This document shows, one piece after another, positions 25,301-40,300 of a stretch of 64,000 bases of DNA. Position numbers and translations under genes: made by a program. Position 1 is the first letter of the stretch. Each line of letters opens with the position of its first letter. Source of the stretch: Ischnura elegans (taxonomy: Eukaryota; Arthropoda; Insecta; Odonata; Coenagrionidae); contig NC_060252.1 in NCBI RefSeq assembly GCF_921293095.1, forward strand, positions 45,570,881 through 45,634,880. Direction: 5' to 3'. The notes below the pieces were generated by a model. It saw only the letters and a list, made by a program, of their open reading frames with translations, did not search any database and had not been told where the DNA came from.

Positions 25301-28300
25301 AAAAAACGTTAAATCGGGCAAAAAAATCTTGAGCGGGACAAATTTTTACGACCATAAATGCGGAAAAACGCAAAATGCGGAAACACTAAATACGGATAAT
25401 TTTTACATTGTCCTAATAGGGAATGAATCGGGACCCAAAAAAAAACGCTAAATGCGGAAAAACGTTAAATGCGAAGACCTTAAATCCGGATCCGACTGTA
25501 ATAAATTTTCATGATTTTAACACCAAATTTTGCCAACTCTGCATGCATGTGCTAAATGGAAAGTATTTGCTGACAGTTTACTAGGACAAAAATGCTGCAA
25601 TCCTACAGTAGAAGAAGATTCTACGCAATATACAAAATGGTTTTTCAACAAAGGTCAGACACCTAATATGATATCTCACAAATACAGTAGAAGCCCGGTT
25701 TAACGAGTGCTCATAATACCTCGGAAATTACTCACTAAACCGAGCACTTGTTTTATCCGAAGGTGTCGAATAAACCCTCCAAAGTCTCATAATCTTTCAT
25801 ATTTATAGTTTTTCTTTTGTTTCTGTGGTATTTAACAAAGTTAAAGAGTCATTATCAGGAACAATCTAGTTGATTATTAACATATTTAAAGAAAGAAACG
25901 GATTTTGAATTTTATTAAACATTGATTCCCCCAGTTTCGGTGATTTTATTCCGGTTCTTGTATTTTTGATCGCCAAAGAAAGATGTTAAAACTGTGTAAC
26001 TAGTCGGAATCAATATGTTTGGTAAGCGGTGGAAGTTTTTGGATAATTTTGTGAAATACATCAAGCTGACAATGTCAGTTTTGTTGAGTTTTCGAATGTT
26101 TAACCAGTACGTCAGTCAGCTGGGAAAATTGGCCAAAAGGTTCACTGAAATATGGCATGATTTGGTGGTCGAAGATATTTCTTCCCATTGGCTATGTAGC
26201 CAGCTTTCGTCTATAACATCATTTATCAGCAGTCCTGCACACCCTCGTTGAAAAAACCACTTGAATAGTGCAGATTCTATTTGTGGATGTTCCCCTTGCC
26301 ACAAATATTTTTGGCTGCTAGATGTTCCTAGTTTGATCACTGCTGCACGAATTTTATCTTTGTTCTTTAATATTGTGAACAATGTGAATGACAAGACTAC
26401 AAACCGCCTACCGATTTCAGTCTTTGAAGTCCTGCTACTTTTGCACTCATCTATAATTTTAATTTTGGTTTTAAGGTCCAAAGATTTATGTTTCCCGGAC
26501 ATGATGCATGATGGTAGAAGTTTTTCAATTGCTCTCTTTTAATGAATGCCGAGGCCCTATCAGCCCACTACTTTGGATCGTGCTCAAAGAATCGGGTGCA
26601 TTACGTTCCTCCATATGAAAGTTTTTTGGAGAGTGATTGCGATGATGTAAATATTTTACATAATGTACAAAATCTTCAGTTCCCCGAAAAAAAATAACCC
26701 TGGTCCGTTAAAATACCTACGAAAAAGCACCACATGGGGACGGATTAGCCAGGACGCATATGCTGTGTTGCAAAAGTTAGAGCGAAACATTATTTTCGAC
26801 ATAGGAGTCTGTAAATAGGAACTTTTAATTATTGCCAAGAGATTCAAAGGATCTGGTGCATGAAATAGCATTTTTAAATTGTGCTTGCTTTTTGTACATA
26901 GCCCTCGAGGGTAACCCGCATCTTAGTTAAGACATTCATTTAAACAAGGGAATTGATAGAAGTGCGTCACAGTTAGCTGATATGATGTGAAACCTCGAAT
27001 TGTACAGAATTTCGGAGAGTATGAAGAAAAGATAATGAAGATTCACTCTGATCAGTCGCTTAGCAGAGGATTTCTGCTATCAGCACAGTAATCCTGCAAT
27101 TACAAATTTTTCTTTCAGTAGTTAACTCGGCAGTGCTGAGTTCACGCTCGCTAACCTAAGGTTGATCGTTATTTTACCATCTTAGTAATAACTGCGATTT
27201 TCTTACATGGCAATACCTGATGACATCTCAATCAAATTACATTCCTCTGCATAAATGAAATATCAAAATTTACATCGACGGATAGCATGCAGCGACAACA
27301 TTGCTCTAACTTTCCATAAGTTGAAAGTCAATGTAATGACACTGATCGAACTACGACAATGTTGCGCTTTCCACTTCCATACCTAACATGGGAAAAGATG
27401 GAGGGGGTTTCACTACAATGTAAGTTCCCACGCTTAAGACAGAGCCTAATAGCGATGAAGCCAGCCAAAGAGAATGGGGAGGGAACTAACTCCCTCTACC
27501 CCTGTCATCTTCCTCCCATTCCCCTTCCTAGGATAACTAGGCCTAACAAAAGAAGAATGTAAAATGGGTGTCCGCAGAGCATACTCCAGACCGTAAATCG
27601 CACAAATGCTTAAACATAACTGGCTTTAGGTGTTGTAGATCTGTCACACATCTTGTATTTTTAGTTTAATAAATTGGTAATACGAAACATAATAGTTAAT
27701 GCTTGCTCAGCGGCGCAGAAATATCTGTCGTAATAACGAGCGTACACGGTGGAAGAAACTTTTTGACCTCGCTAAATCAGATTTATTTTACATGTAAAAC
27801 ATAGGCCGTTTGGCTGTATGAACATGATTCTTGTAAAATGTTGTACTCGCTAAACCAGCTTCCACTGGATGTAGTTCAACTTAAGGGTGATATTTGGTAG
27901 AACTGCATAACAGGAAATATATTCAAAGATACACTAACACTGTATTTTCTGCAAATTCTTCAAAAGTCTGATTCAGGTTTCAATGCTAGACACTATGCTA
28001 TTCTGAGGGACATAATGTATAGTGTTGAAACCTGGGTCTGACTATTAAAAAATTTGTGGAACATACAATATTAGTGTATCTGCGATTAAGTTTCCTTACA
28101 CATATTTTTTTAATGGATGAGGACATACAAGCAGGAATACGGCCTACATCTACTAACTCTAAGAAGAAATAGACAAATATAGGAAAAACATATAACCAGA
28201 GAAATTTCATATTTACTGGAGATTCAAAATTTCCGCTCAAATTTATCAGAGTGTCAAAGATTGCTTAATCATTTTTAGGTGATATTGAACACACATTAAC

Positions 28301-31300
28301 CTAAATAAAATAATCAAGCATGCCTCTTCTACATATTTTGAAGAAAGTTAGAAACACAATTAAAATTGTGACATAAAAGCATCTCAATCAATGACAAATT
28401 AATAATAGACAGTAGTTAATGCACACTGCAAAATAGCTGATTATGGGAATAGAAGGGACACATTTAATGTGTTTCAAAACAAAAGAAAAACAAACTAAGG
28501 CATGGTCCTTTAGTAAAATACCAAATTTAATGGGCAGCATATTAATAAATACGATATCCTCCTTGATCGAGTGTCTGCCAAGTACCCAACTTATGTAAAT
28601 TATTTCAGGTATAACTGAGAATAGAAATAACATATTTGAATATTCTTTTGAACTTACAGTCAAGTTTAATGGACTCTGGTTTCTGTACTCAGCTTCAGCC
28701 GAGTACAGAAAGACATGCACAAAAGAAATTTGTGAAATCCTTGAAATAAGGTTTCATGCTTAAAGCAGTGATTTTTTTTAAATGCACTTTGGGTGGCACT
28801 TATCTGAGGTGTTGTCTATTTTGTAGCCCTTCATTGTTAATTGACAATGCCTCAAATTCCTAACATAATTTTTAACTTTACCATATTTAGAAACAATTAT
28901 ATAATTTTGAAGTGGAGATCCACTGAATATTCCTCGCCACAAAATCACAAGGAAAAAACCATTGTAAATACAATTGAGATCTGCTAACCATTCTACTTTT
29001 ATACATTCACTTCTTCATTAAATACATTCACTCCTTGGTTTTTGAAATGTGAATTAACTGAGACTTCTTATCGTAAAAAGAGATAACAAGCTGGGAGAGT
29101 AGAGAGGTCTTTTGTCTTGTCTACAGACAAATGTGTGTTAACTTCGTGGATGTCTTTTGACATTTCTAACCCATATATAGGATTCAGCGATCTAAATTAT
29201 GCAGAGTAGGTTAAAAGCTTTGAACGACTCAGCTGCTGTAGTATGTATTAATATAATCCTTTCTTAATTTTTTCATAATATGAAGTACAAAATCAGATTC
29301 CTCTGTGTCGTTATCAGAGCCATGGGAAATTAATTTTGTATGACAGAAAATATTATTGAAAACATAATAAGATCAAGAAGGCATTTTCTTCACTATGATC
29401 TTGTCTTGATTAGATGATCTCTCCATTCTATTCGGGTTTTCACCGCATCCGTTGTGTTTTAGTGACAACAATTTCACTGACATTGCAGTCAGCGTCTTCA
29501 GGTCGAAGGAAAGCAGTAAGACCCTTCGACCTGAAGACGCTGACTGCAATGTCAGTGAAACTGTTGTCACTAAAACACAACGGATGCGGTGAAAACCCGA
29601 ATAGAATGGAGAGATCATCAGTTTATCCCGTTTGAATGAAATCTAGTTCACAAATTATAATTGCTGAATTTCAGCTCAAATTTCTAAGCCAAAAAAACCC
29701 AAGCACTTCCAATTTCCCATTGAAATTCACATTTACACTTGTCATTCACTTAAGCACAGGTTAACGACAACCAACAGAGATAAGTTTCACATTCAATGTC
29801 ACAAGACCAAAAGGAAAAAATAAGGTTGGTGCGAGCTATAATTTTGGCGAAAAAATTGCCTTGAGGGAGACGCTAATGTATATCTATCAAATTATTACAC
29901 TTTTGAATAGGGTTTTGTCCACATAATTTTGGAACCAATTCCTTATGACTCTGGTTTTGATTCTAGTCCTAAGCTCAAGGACATGTTGAATCAAAAAGCA
30001 AACTGTCCCATCCCTAGATTTAATACAGAAATTATGGAGTCATACTTTGTTGCATTCATCTGGGCATGCATAAAAGTCATGCAATCGGGTGAACATGTTG
30101 AAGAAAACAAACATAATATTCAAAAACTCTCATAGCTTAGTGCTCCTACCTGAAGCCACAGCCATCCTAAGTGAGGCAGCAGTGAGGGGAATACCTGGCT
30201 GCTCGCCAAGGACTGCCCTTGGTCCTCCTATTTTAGCAGGAGAACCCACAGTGCCACCTATTATTCCAGCTCGTGGTTTATGGAGAGTCCCAACTACTTG
30301 AATAGACTGAGGAGCTACCTGCTTTGAAATAGAAAAAATAATTATCACCGGAAAGGAAATACATGGTTTCTTTTAGAAAACAAAGCAAAAAGTAAGTCTT
30401 AAGGCTTTTTCTGCTAACCTTTAAAAGTTATGGACTTGAAATTATTCTCAGATCAATAACTTCAGATGATTAAGTGTTAAAATTTGCAACCTTTTTCTCA
30501 TTTTCTTATCCGTTGCTGAGCATATATTATACATATTTTCCGGTCCCTTTCATAGGTATGATTTTGTAGAAAGGGTAGAAGAAGTATCTGCTTTAAGCAT
30601 ACTCCATACAATTGCTGCATTGAAAGTTATGGACTTCTTAATGCCCTTTCTATCCTTCAAGATTTAATATTGATGTGAAAAGAAGTACTACATAAAACCA
30701 AGCCATAGCAATATCAATGTAATTTCATAATCAAATCTAAACCACATTCACAAATGCATTTTTGAAAGTTAGTTACATGGCTACTATTGAACATAAGTTG
30801 TTGACATTTTTGAGCTATAAGATTTCCTCAACAACAAGACTTTTAAGTTGAGTATCATAGTTCTCAGCGTGATCTCATAGCACAATCCATAGTAGGAACC
30901 AGCAGACATAGTAAGGTGGTGCTTTATTATGATTTTAGATTAGAATTAATATTTTACTGGATTTTTTGCCTACCTATAGTTATCCATATGAGATTCAACT
31001 ATTAGGACTCAATGAAAACGAGCAGCAAGGTCCATTGGGGTAGATAGCCCCTGATCCATTCAGCCATCATACCTTAACCAGTTATTAGAGGATTTCCCAC
31101 CCTTCTAGTTTCTGCCTCATGAACTGATGTCCAAGTTTAGTAGAACACTACCAAATACTGTAAATGCAAGCATTTCTAATGCCATCTGCAGTAATTGAAT
31201 GCGCTGGCTACTGGAAATTTAGGTGTCACATCTCATGGTTAATATAAGTTGACAAACACCTAGCGATTCATTCACATAAATATAAATAATTTTGTTCTTT

Positions 31301-34300
31301 TTATTATATTGACCTCAAATTATGACCCACACTCCAAGACACCCAATGATATAAATACATAATTTTATAAATCTGGTTGACTCAAAAAATTTGGACATGA
31401 ATGTAATATTTTTTATATTATGCTTATAAATACATAAACAATTCTAAGATTGGTTAGATGCAGATCTCCATTCCTCTCTCCTATCCGCTAGTCTTTCTGT
31501 AGCGACACATTTCTTCTCTTAAATACCCTTTCTAACCTGTCCTATGTAACTCATTCGGGGCCATCCCTTGCCCTTCTTCTCTTCCACTTGTCCTTTTGAG
31601 ATTGCTTTCAGGCCATCATACCTCATAATGTGGCCAAATAAGTTTGATCTGAGGTTTTCGCTGTGTTTCTTCATAAGAGTCTCGGCTTTTGGGCATTCCT
31701 CTGTGCTGAGTTGTCCATAGGTGACGACAGTTTCTCCAGCCATCCTGCTGGCATCTTCAGGTCAGAAATGACTGAAGTGAAGAAGGGGCAGTAAGTTGTC
31801 CCATCTTCTCCTTAAGGTTTTCAGAAGAATTGTGACCTTAAGACGCCAGCAGGATGGCTGGAGAAACTGTATACCTATGGACAACTCAACGCGGAGGAAC
31901 GCCTGGAAGCCGAGACTCTTAAGTGGCCAAATAAGTTGTCCCATCTTCTCCTTAAGGTTTTTAGAAGAATTCTCTTTTCTCCCGCTCTTCTCAGCACTCC
32001 TCATTACTTGGTCCATTCATTTCATCTTCATTATTCTTTGGTAGCACCATATTTTGAATGCTTTCATTCTTAACTTCAAGGGAATACCCAGGTTCAAAAC
32101 TAGAGGGGGCAAGCCGTCGTCGTTCATGTATTAACACAGAAGAGGTTAAGGAAACCATTATTTTAAAAAAATGTATCAGCCCTTGACTATTCTTTTAAAT
32201 TATTTGCTCGAAAAAGTATTTTTATTTAAATAACGTGTTTTATAATAATATCATTTTTCTAGGATTTAAAGAAAATTTTATCCAAACTTTCGTTTTCCAC
32301 TAAATTTAATTATGCTTCTAAGGGGGGCAGCTGCCCCTTTCCGCCCTCCCCCCCGGGTATGCCCATGCTTAACTTCTCTGTAGCTTTCAACCTCCAAACC
32401 TCATTCTCAAACATGCTCCATATGCATCTGAATTGTTTTCATACTTCTATAATTATATTCTCAGCTGTTAAGTAGATTCTTCATTTTGCAGAAAGCTATA
32501 TTCTTTGCACTCTTCTTTTGATTACATATTTCTTTCTTGCTTTGTCAATCAATAGTTAGTTGGCTTCCTTGTTAACAATGGTCCTTTATCTCTTCAAGAA
32601 TTTGTTTTCCTAATTATTGTTTGTTCTAGCCTCCTTTCTTTATCTGCATACTTTAAGTTTTCTTTTTGCGGATTTTCAAATGAATTCTGGCCATATTTCT
32701 CATATTTGTTGAAGTCTTCTTCAAATCATTTTCTGTCTTGGCTATAACTGATATGTCATCACCACTTATTCTTTCTCCGTGGGTATTGACACCTTAAGCC
32801 TGATTTCATTGATAGCTTTCTATGAGTAAACAAAAAATTATGGGAGACTGTGCACACCCATATCCCACTCCTTTCCTTTTCTCACTGCTTCACACTTGGG
32901 TCCAGATTTAATCACAACTGCTTAGTTTTTCTTACAAAGAGTGCACAATTCTACATTCATTGCTGCGCACTCCAATGTCTACAGAATTATATGCATTGAC
33001 TTCCATTCCACATTAGCATATGCCTTCTCCTAGTTGACAAATGCTATAAGTTGCCAAGTCATTCCAATTTCACAGGGTTAAAGTATCATTAAGGTGGCCT
33101 ATCTTCTCTACGGATAGACCCATATCACCGTGCAGTGCCATCACTTTTAGTGCACAACTTCTTGGAGTAAACTTGCTTCTTAGCTAGAAACGTAGGCTTT
33201 TGCAGTGAGATTCACTGGCGTCAACAGCTTTCGAGAGCAGCTGCGCATTGCACTTTGTCAGGCGAGCTTTTGCGACCATTGCAGGTCGCATCATCATCAG
33301 GCGATGAATGATTCATATCATAGCAAAACCTGCGAAAGCTCATGTGAAAAAGCACAATGTGCAGCTCCTACTGAAATCCGTTAACACCAAACTTGCTTAT
33401 TTCACAGCAAGCTTCAATACTTCTACATCTAGAGGTCGACACACAACCTGGTAGACACACTATGAGGATTAAAGCTCAGCCACGAAAGGGGTACTTTACC
33501 CAGAGGAATACAGTAATTGATTGATAACGTTTTGCGGTATTACAATTATAAAAACTCGCCAAAATTCTAATTAACTAATAATACACAGTTCAAATTTCAA
33601 TCACTATCTTCTTTAACTTAAATCAGGTTTTAAAAAAAGGCATATGAGTTTTCTCATCATAAATATCGAATTTCTTGTTATTGCACTGCCAAGTAAAACT
33701 TTTACAACCAATTTTGCAGCATACATCTGACAGTACCGAACTTGATGACAATGAAAATAATATGATCATGGTTAAATCGAATGCTAGAATATACAATACT
33801 TCTATCTCAATTTTCTACCTCAAATCTAGTGGTATTTCATGAGGACCAAAATTTTAGCTATGACTTCATATTTCATCAGTGAGCTTTTCAACGAGGTTCA
33901 TTGATATCATAAGTATATATATACATTCACACTGAGTTAAGTGACTATTCAAACACCTGGTTAGAAGAAGTGAAATAAAGAATAATACAAACCTGAGGAA
34001 GAGAAACAGTGGATGTGGCAGTCCTAATACCCTGCTGCCCAAGTCCCTTAACTCCAGATGCCACAATTTGAGCTGCAATTAGAATAGGAAAAATTAATTT
34101 ACACATCTCCTCTGACTTCCAAAATACATATTATGTTCTTGTAAGTTCTGAAAGTAATGCAATTATTTTTCTAAAAAGGATTTTTAAAGAAAATATTTGA
34201 ACAAACAATTTAAATTCTTCAATGTACTGTCCTTGGGACTACACATTTTTACAACAACTCTATAATGACCGGTACATGCCCTGGAAGGCTTCTTCGTGGA

Positions 34301-37300
34301 CCTCTCGCAAGGTCTTCATCATGGCTGATTGGATCTCTTTTATGAATAAAAAATGGGTTCATTTCCGGGCTGCTGTAATCCGAGGGAACAGATATAAGTC
34401 TGCAGGGGCCACTTCAGAACTATATGGGGTTGGGGAAGTATTTAAAGCTAGTGCTTGGCCAGGAACTTGCAGACTCGAAGCATGTTGTAGCAAGGCTCGT
34501 AGTCGACATGGAGTTGTTAGGTGGCGGAGATGTCTTTTCTCATCCTGATGATCCTTTTTTGGAGTCTTTCCAGTGCATCCATGTAAAAGGCAACGTTAAC
34601 TGTCTGTCCTTCAGGAAAAATTCCTTATTGACCACTCATTTGCTATCAAAAAAGACAATGAGCACTGATTTCACTATTGATTTGCTCCTTCTTGCTTTTT
34701 TGGCTTGTGAACCTCTTCCCGGCCCTCCTTAAAGGCCTGTAACCACCTCAAAACTTATGAGTAGGACACAGCAGTGTCCCCATAAGACTCAAGAATTATT
34801 TTTTTAGTCTCCTCAATAGATTTATTCAGTTTAGCATAAAAATTGAACTTTGCTTGATTGTCGATTCCAATTTTTTCATGACACGGGTGAGGTGCAGACA
34901 TTTGCAATAACTGACGTTCTGCCACTTCCACAGCTTGTAGAGCAATGAGGCTAATATCGCAGTAAAGCTTAGCATCCACCCCACCTACTCCAGAGTGATT
35001 CCATTCCAACCAATAGCAGTGGCATGGAGAAATTCAACTGCACTACTTTCGAAACGCACCCTGCATGTTCCTTACCAAAGAACGAAGGAATGAAAATATA
35101 TGAAATCACACCATAATTTTTTAAAAATTAGTTTTGCATTTGAAAAACAGACTCTATTTGAATTTGCTTTGCATGACCATCTTTTGCTTAAACTTTAGAT
35201 TGGGCATTAGGGGCATCTCACTTCAATGGATAAAATCATATTTACACAATAGATCCCAGGTGGTAACTATTACAATTGATGGAGTCAAGTATACATCTAC
35301 TGCATGTAATTCACGAGTGGGTGTTCCACAAGGTTCAACCTTGGGGCCACTTTTGTTTTTATTATATGTTAACGACTTACCTCTTTCTATATCTGTTAAG
35401 GACAATATTTCACCAGTACTGTACGCGGATGATACCACTGTTATCGATTCAACTAACTCTGAACAATCTTTGAACCAAGATGCTCAGTTTGTAATTTGAT
35501 TAGCAATTGGGCCCATGAAAACTACTTGATTGTAAACCCAAACAAAAGCAAACTAATTCATTTTAAGTCAAGTGGCCAACCAATGGAAAGCATGCCAGTT
35601 AGACTGGAAGGTAAATCAATTGAGCAAGTTAATACATGTAAATTTCTAGGTATAACTCTGAATTATAAAATGACTTGGGACGACCATATCAATTACATCA
35701 GCAGTAAATTAAATTCTACCTGCTGAGACAGCTTAGCCCCACAGTGGGAAAGACTACATTGCTAAGTTTCTATTATGGGGGCTTTTACCCTCATGTTACT
35801 TACAGCATAATCTTCTGGGGCTCTAGCCATCATGCTTTAAGAATTTTTCGTCTCCAGAAACGTGCAATGAAAATAATTGCTAACAAAGGTTATAGGTCTC
35901 CCAGCAGACCAATCTTCAAGGAATTGCAAATTCTACCGATTCCTTGTGTGTATATTTTATCTACTATTATGTATGTAAAAAATAAATTAAATAATTTCGT
36001 CATGAATAGTGTTTTTCATAATTACCCCACTAGGTCACAAAGTGACTTGCATTACAATTTTGTACGCACTAAGGTAGCTAAATTGGGCCCAAAGGAAATG
36101 GGCATCAAACTGTTTAACAAACTACCTACATGTATAAAAAATGTGAACAACATCAATTTGTTTAAGTGTAAATTATAAAGTCCATCACTGAACAATATGT
36201 ATTACTCTGTTGACGATTACCTTAATAACGGCAGTTAAACCTTTGTATCTAGATTTTGAGAACGTGCCTCATATCTTGTATATTCATATGTACTAGGTCT
36301 TTGGGCAAATAAATATATAAATAAATGCCACAACAAGTGTCCTGGAACTTTCTTGGTTCATCGAGCCAAACCCATGCTTGATCTACAAATACTCTGTAGA
36401 TAAGAAAAGCATTTTAAATGTAAATCACAGATGTACAAGGTACAGCACAACACAAATAAAGCTGAAAAATGTCTTATCCAAAAACTATGCTGGCACATTT
36501 TAATCTAGTTAGCTTTTTGAAATGCCCCAAATACTCCACATAAGCTTTTTGTATTGGTTTCATCAAAAAAATAAATTATTAAAATAGGAAAATAAAAAAT
36601 ATAAAACATGGGAAATATAAACATTTGAAATAACAGATTAATAGAGAATCAAAAGAATATAGACATAAACAGGGTGCATATTATCGAACATGACTAGGGT
36701 GGCAAGCTTTAAAAACGGACAAGATGGAGAAAAAGTCAAATGAGGATGAATGAAATATCATGGAGTTGAAGGCTTACAGGAGCTAGTAGAGCAGAGATTG
36801 CTGGGATGTTGATACCCAACATTTTGGAACTTCAAGAAAGGAACTATTGTACGTGGTACGAGAAGGAACACACACAAGAAAGAGAAACAGAGAATTGAAT
36901 AGGGTGTTTTCCTATTATTTTTTTATTGCCTAAATCGAAAGATTATTACTCCTGGAGTACATAATTCACACTTTTAGATTTTTAAATAACAATATCTATT
37001 TTTCGCGATTAAATGAAAAGTGAAAATTTTCAAGTGTACGAAAACGCTAAGTATGAATGCTAGGAAAAGCACGTATGACTTCATTCTGGTTCTGGCTGCT
37101 GCCATGTGAGGCCACCTTGGTGCGCCGCTACGATGCAGGATGCTTGTGGCCGAGCATGGTGGTAGCGTGGAGTACCCTGCTAGCAGATAGCGCTTGGCTT
37201 AAATAAGGATCATTAATACCTTATCAAACGAAGGAAACTTTCCAACCATAGAGAGTTTTAATAGGTGATAATTAAGAGATGTTTCCCTGAACTCTGTGCC

Positions 37301-40300
37301 TCATGCATGCATTGGTAATATCAGACGATGTAAAACTCCTATCTACTCGTATAGAAACTAGGTCCCTGAGACGTCACGTGGAGTGGAATCCCATGGGCGC
37401 CAATCTGGCCTTTTTCAAATGAGGTTAAAATTGACCATTGCCATTCATTTAAACTGGGATTTCTAAAACCAAATAATTTGTATATTATGAAAACCTAATG
37501 GTGGGTAACGAATAGCAATAAATGCATTTCATTTTCTTTTATGAAGGAAACTACCCTGTTCCCAAAATCCTCTACCCCCTCCATCTATCAGCCCTCGGCC
37601 CCTCCTCTGACTCTTTGCTCCTCTTCGAAATCAAACAAAAGGCCCCAGCTAGCGCAGGGTTCGTATTACGAAGACCATAAATCAAAAGCTTCGAAAGAAA
37701 TTATCAAGTTACAGGAAAATAATTGAATCGTGTTTCACCCTTCCCTCTTTCTCCCCCACGGACCATTTTCCCACATCCATCCATGAATCGTTTGATAAAA
37801 ATGAGAAGAAGTGTTTACCATGTGTCATTTATGGCTAATAACGACAGGCACTTAGTTTGAATCTTCCCCAGGAGATGAAACTACCATAGGGAGAAACTCA
37901 GTGCCGTGGGATAGCAACATTAGGGCATTTCCCACCATCCGTGATCCCCCTCCTTTTCATTCCTCCAAATTATTGCAAAAGTGATGAATATTAGAGGGGG
38001 GCTTCCCCCCGAAAATGGTGGGTGATGAAGGAAAACGGATGTCATTTTCGGATTCAGAGGGTCATTTTTCATTACAATTAGCAGGAATGGTATCAGGGCT
38101 CCAGAAAAAATTATTTTTTGCCGTCCAGTGTAATAGGACCACCCAATACAATGAATAACTTTATCCAAGGAGAAAGAATTGTTTGTCCTTTTGTACCCAA
38201 ATTTTATATTGCAGAGTAGGAAAATGACTTTCTCGGCCAAAGGAAAACTAAAGAAGTAATTTTGAAAAAGAACTAACTTTGCTCAACAGAAAAAATTCTA
38301 AAACAAAAAATTAGATGCAAATCTAATTCTTACAAATATCGAGCAGAAAGTCATCAGCTCTTACCGACAGGCAGAGAGAGTACTGAACCCTGCGATCCAA
38401 TTCCTCCCGTGGCACTGGTAAGCACCATGGTGGTAGGGGCAGAACTACCAGCCATCACTTGCGATGAGGATGCAACTGCTGCTGGTACTCCAGATATAGA
38501 TGAAGTACCCATCTGGAATATGAGGCACTAAAGATTAGGGATTTGATTGATACTTTTTGATACCTTGACACCACAGTTGATTAAGTTGATTTGATCTAAT
38601 TTTTAATAACAGAAAAAAATCAAGTGATTCAAATCAAAATGAGCGCTTTTTAAACTTCATAATTACATTTATTCATTTTTAAGAGTTCAAGGTGAGGAAA
38701 TAATGACACACTTATATCCATGAGGAAAAATCTTGGGTTATAACCTTGCTGTGGTGGAAAGGCTTGAGCATTCAAGTGACTAATAGCACAGGCATAATTT
38801 CCTAATACTGCACAAGGGTGGTCCTTATATTTCTATTTTCTTTCGGGACATCCCATTTTAAGCCGATTGGTGTAAAAACATACCCTGTAAAATATTATTG
38901 CAATTGGATAATGGGAAGACATGCCGCATTGCACTCAAGTTGAGAAATTTTTGGCATTTTTGGCTGTTTTTTTTTTGGAAATGAACAGCGATAAGAAGGC
39001 CCTGGTATTTTCAACTGATTTTCTCTGGTAACAACAATACATTAGACATTTGACAAGCTGCACCTAAAATATTTTCCAATTGTGACCAGTGGTTCCCGAG
39101 ATACGGCCCCAAGAATGAGCCCGTGCCACCCCAAGTAACGCCACCTCGTGCAAAACAAGCCAAATTTCTCAACTTCAAGTACAATGCAGTGCATTTTCCT
39201 GTTATTAAATTGCAATAATATTTTACAGGTAATGTTTTTACACCAATTGGCATAAAATGAGGGGGTGTCCCAAAGAAATTCGAAAAATAAGGACCACCCT
39301 AATACTGCTCTCATTCTGAGGCAAAAGAAGTGCTGAGGATTATTGATTGGGCAAAGGAGAGAAGAACAAATGATTACTATAGCAATGATCAGTTTTGTTT
39401 CATGAAGGGCTAATAAAGAGGGCTGCACGAGACTCTCGACCATCCGACAGTCTTGGTGGTCGAGACTAGACTTTCATTTCTGGGCATTGTCGGGTCGAGA
39501 TTCTCGGTTTGGTGAGTCTTGCAGGGGTCGGGAGTCTTGATGAAACTCGAGAAGTCTTGCCCCTTCAAGACATCCGTCGCAACTCAATAATGTATACAAT
39601 AGTAAACCAATCCATAGTGAAGTTATTCATAAGAATAAATGTATTTTATAACCACTATCTGTTTTCCTTTCTAATTACAGCAATACATATCTACGGTAGA
39701 AATCCAAAAAATCTAATGGCCCCTTATAGAGGGCTACAATCAAATTTTGAGGACACTCAGATGACATAACTCCAGTTATCCCTTAATTAATACAATAATT
39801 GAAAAAAAAAACTCACCGATGAAACAGCATTATGAGTAAGAGGGGGAGGGGCTCTGTTCAATTGGGTGGCTGCCCCAGAGGTTGTCACCAAAACACCGGT
39901 AGGAGCAGCAGTAACTCCAGTGACTCCACCTCCAGCAGCAGATACATTAAGGGAGAGAGATATGGGCACTGCTAGGCCCGGGATGGATAACTGAAAAAGA
40001 ACCAACAGCATTAGTTTCTGATATCACAGGTGACAAAAATAATTTCTTTTCGTTACACAAATAAAATACACTTCAGTGAAATATAATTCCTAATGTGACT
40101 ACATCTAAAAATGATCATGAAAAATCTATATCATGCAGAGTAGGGAGGACAAAAATACATGAATGATTATGTTTCAAATCATGATTTCATGGAAAAATTG
40201 TTACAAAACATGCCTACATGAAATTCCTGACTAAGCCACTGCCAACAACTCACAGCGGTACTCATAAAAGTCTACCACAAGACCTCCACACTCTCGGTGA

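Larger units (their letters stand above)
31519..33100 (-). mobile_element. Decayed LINE (endonuclease/reverse-transcriptase type), antisense to plus strand
   Basis: Minus-strand pieces in order from the right. There is an RT patch near 32.7-32.9 kb resembling GVGYGCAQSPIIFCLLIE (usual GVRQGCSLSPLLFNLYIEE). Next is GERISGDDISVIAKTENDLK, a degenerate form of the FADDIAV motif. The C-terminal IMRYDGLKAISKGQVEEKKG then GWPRMSYIGQV (usual GRGRPRMSYIGQ) lies at about 31,530-31,640. Stops and frameshifts abound. A hairpin at 31,672-31,925 interrupts it. Confidence 0.7.
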
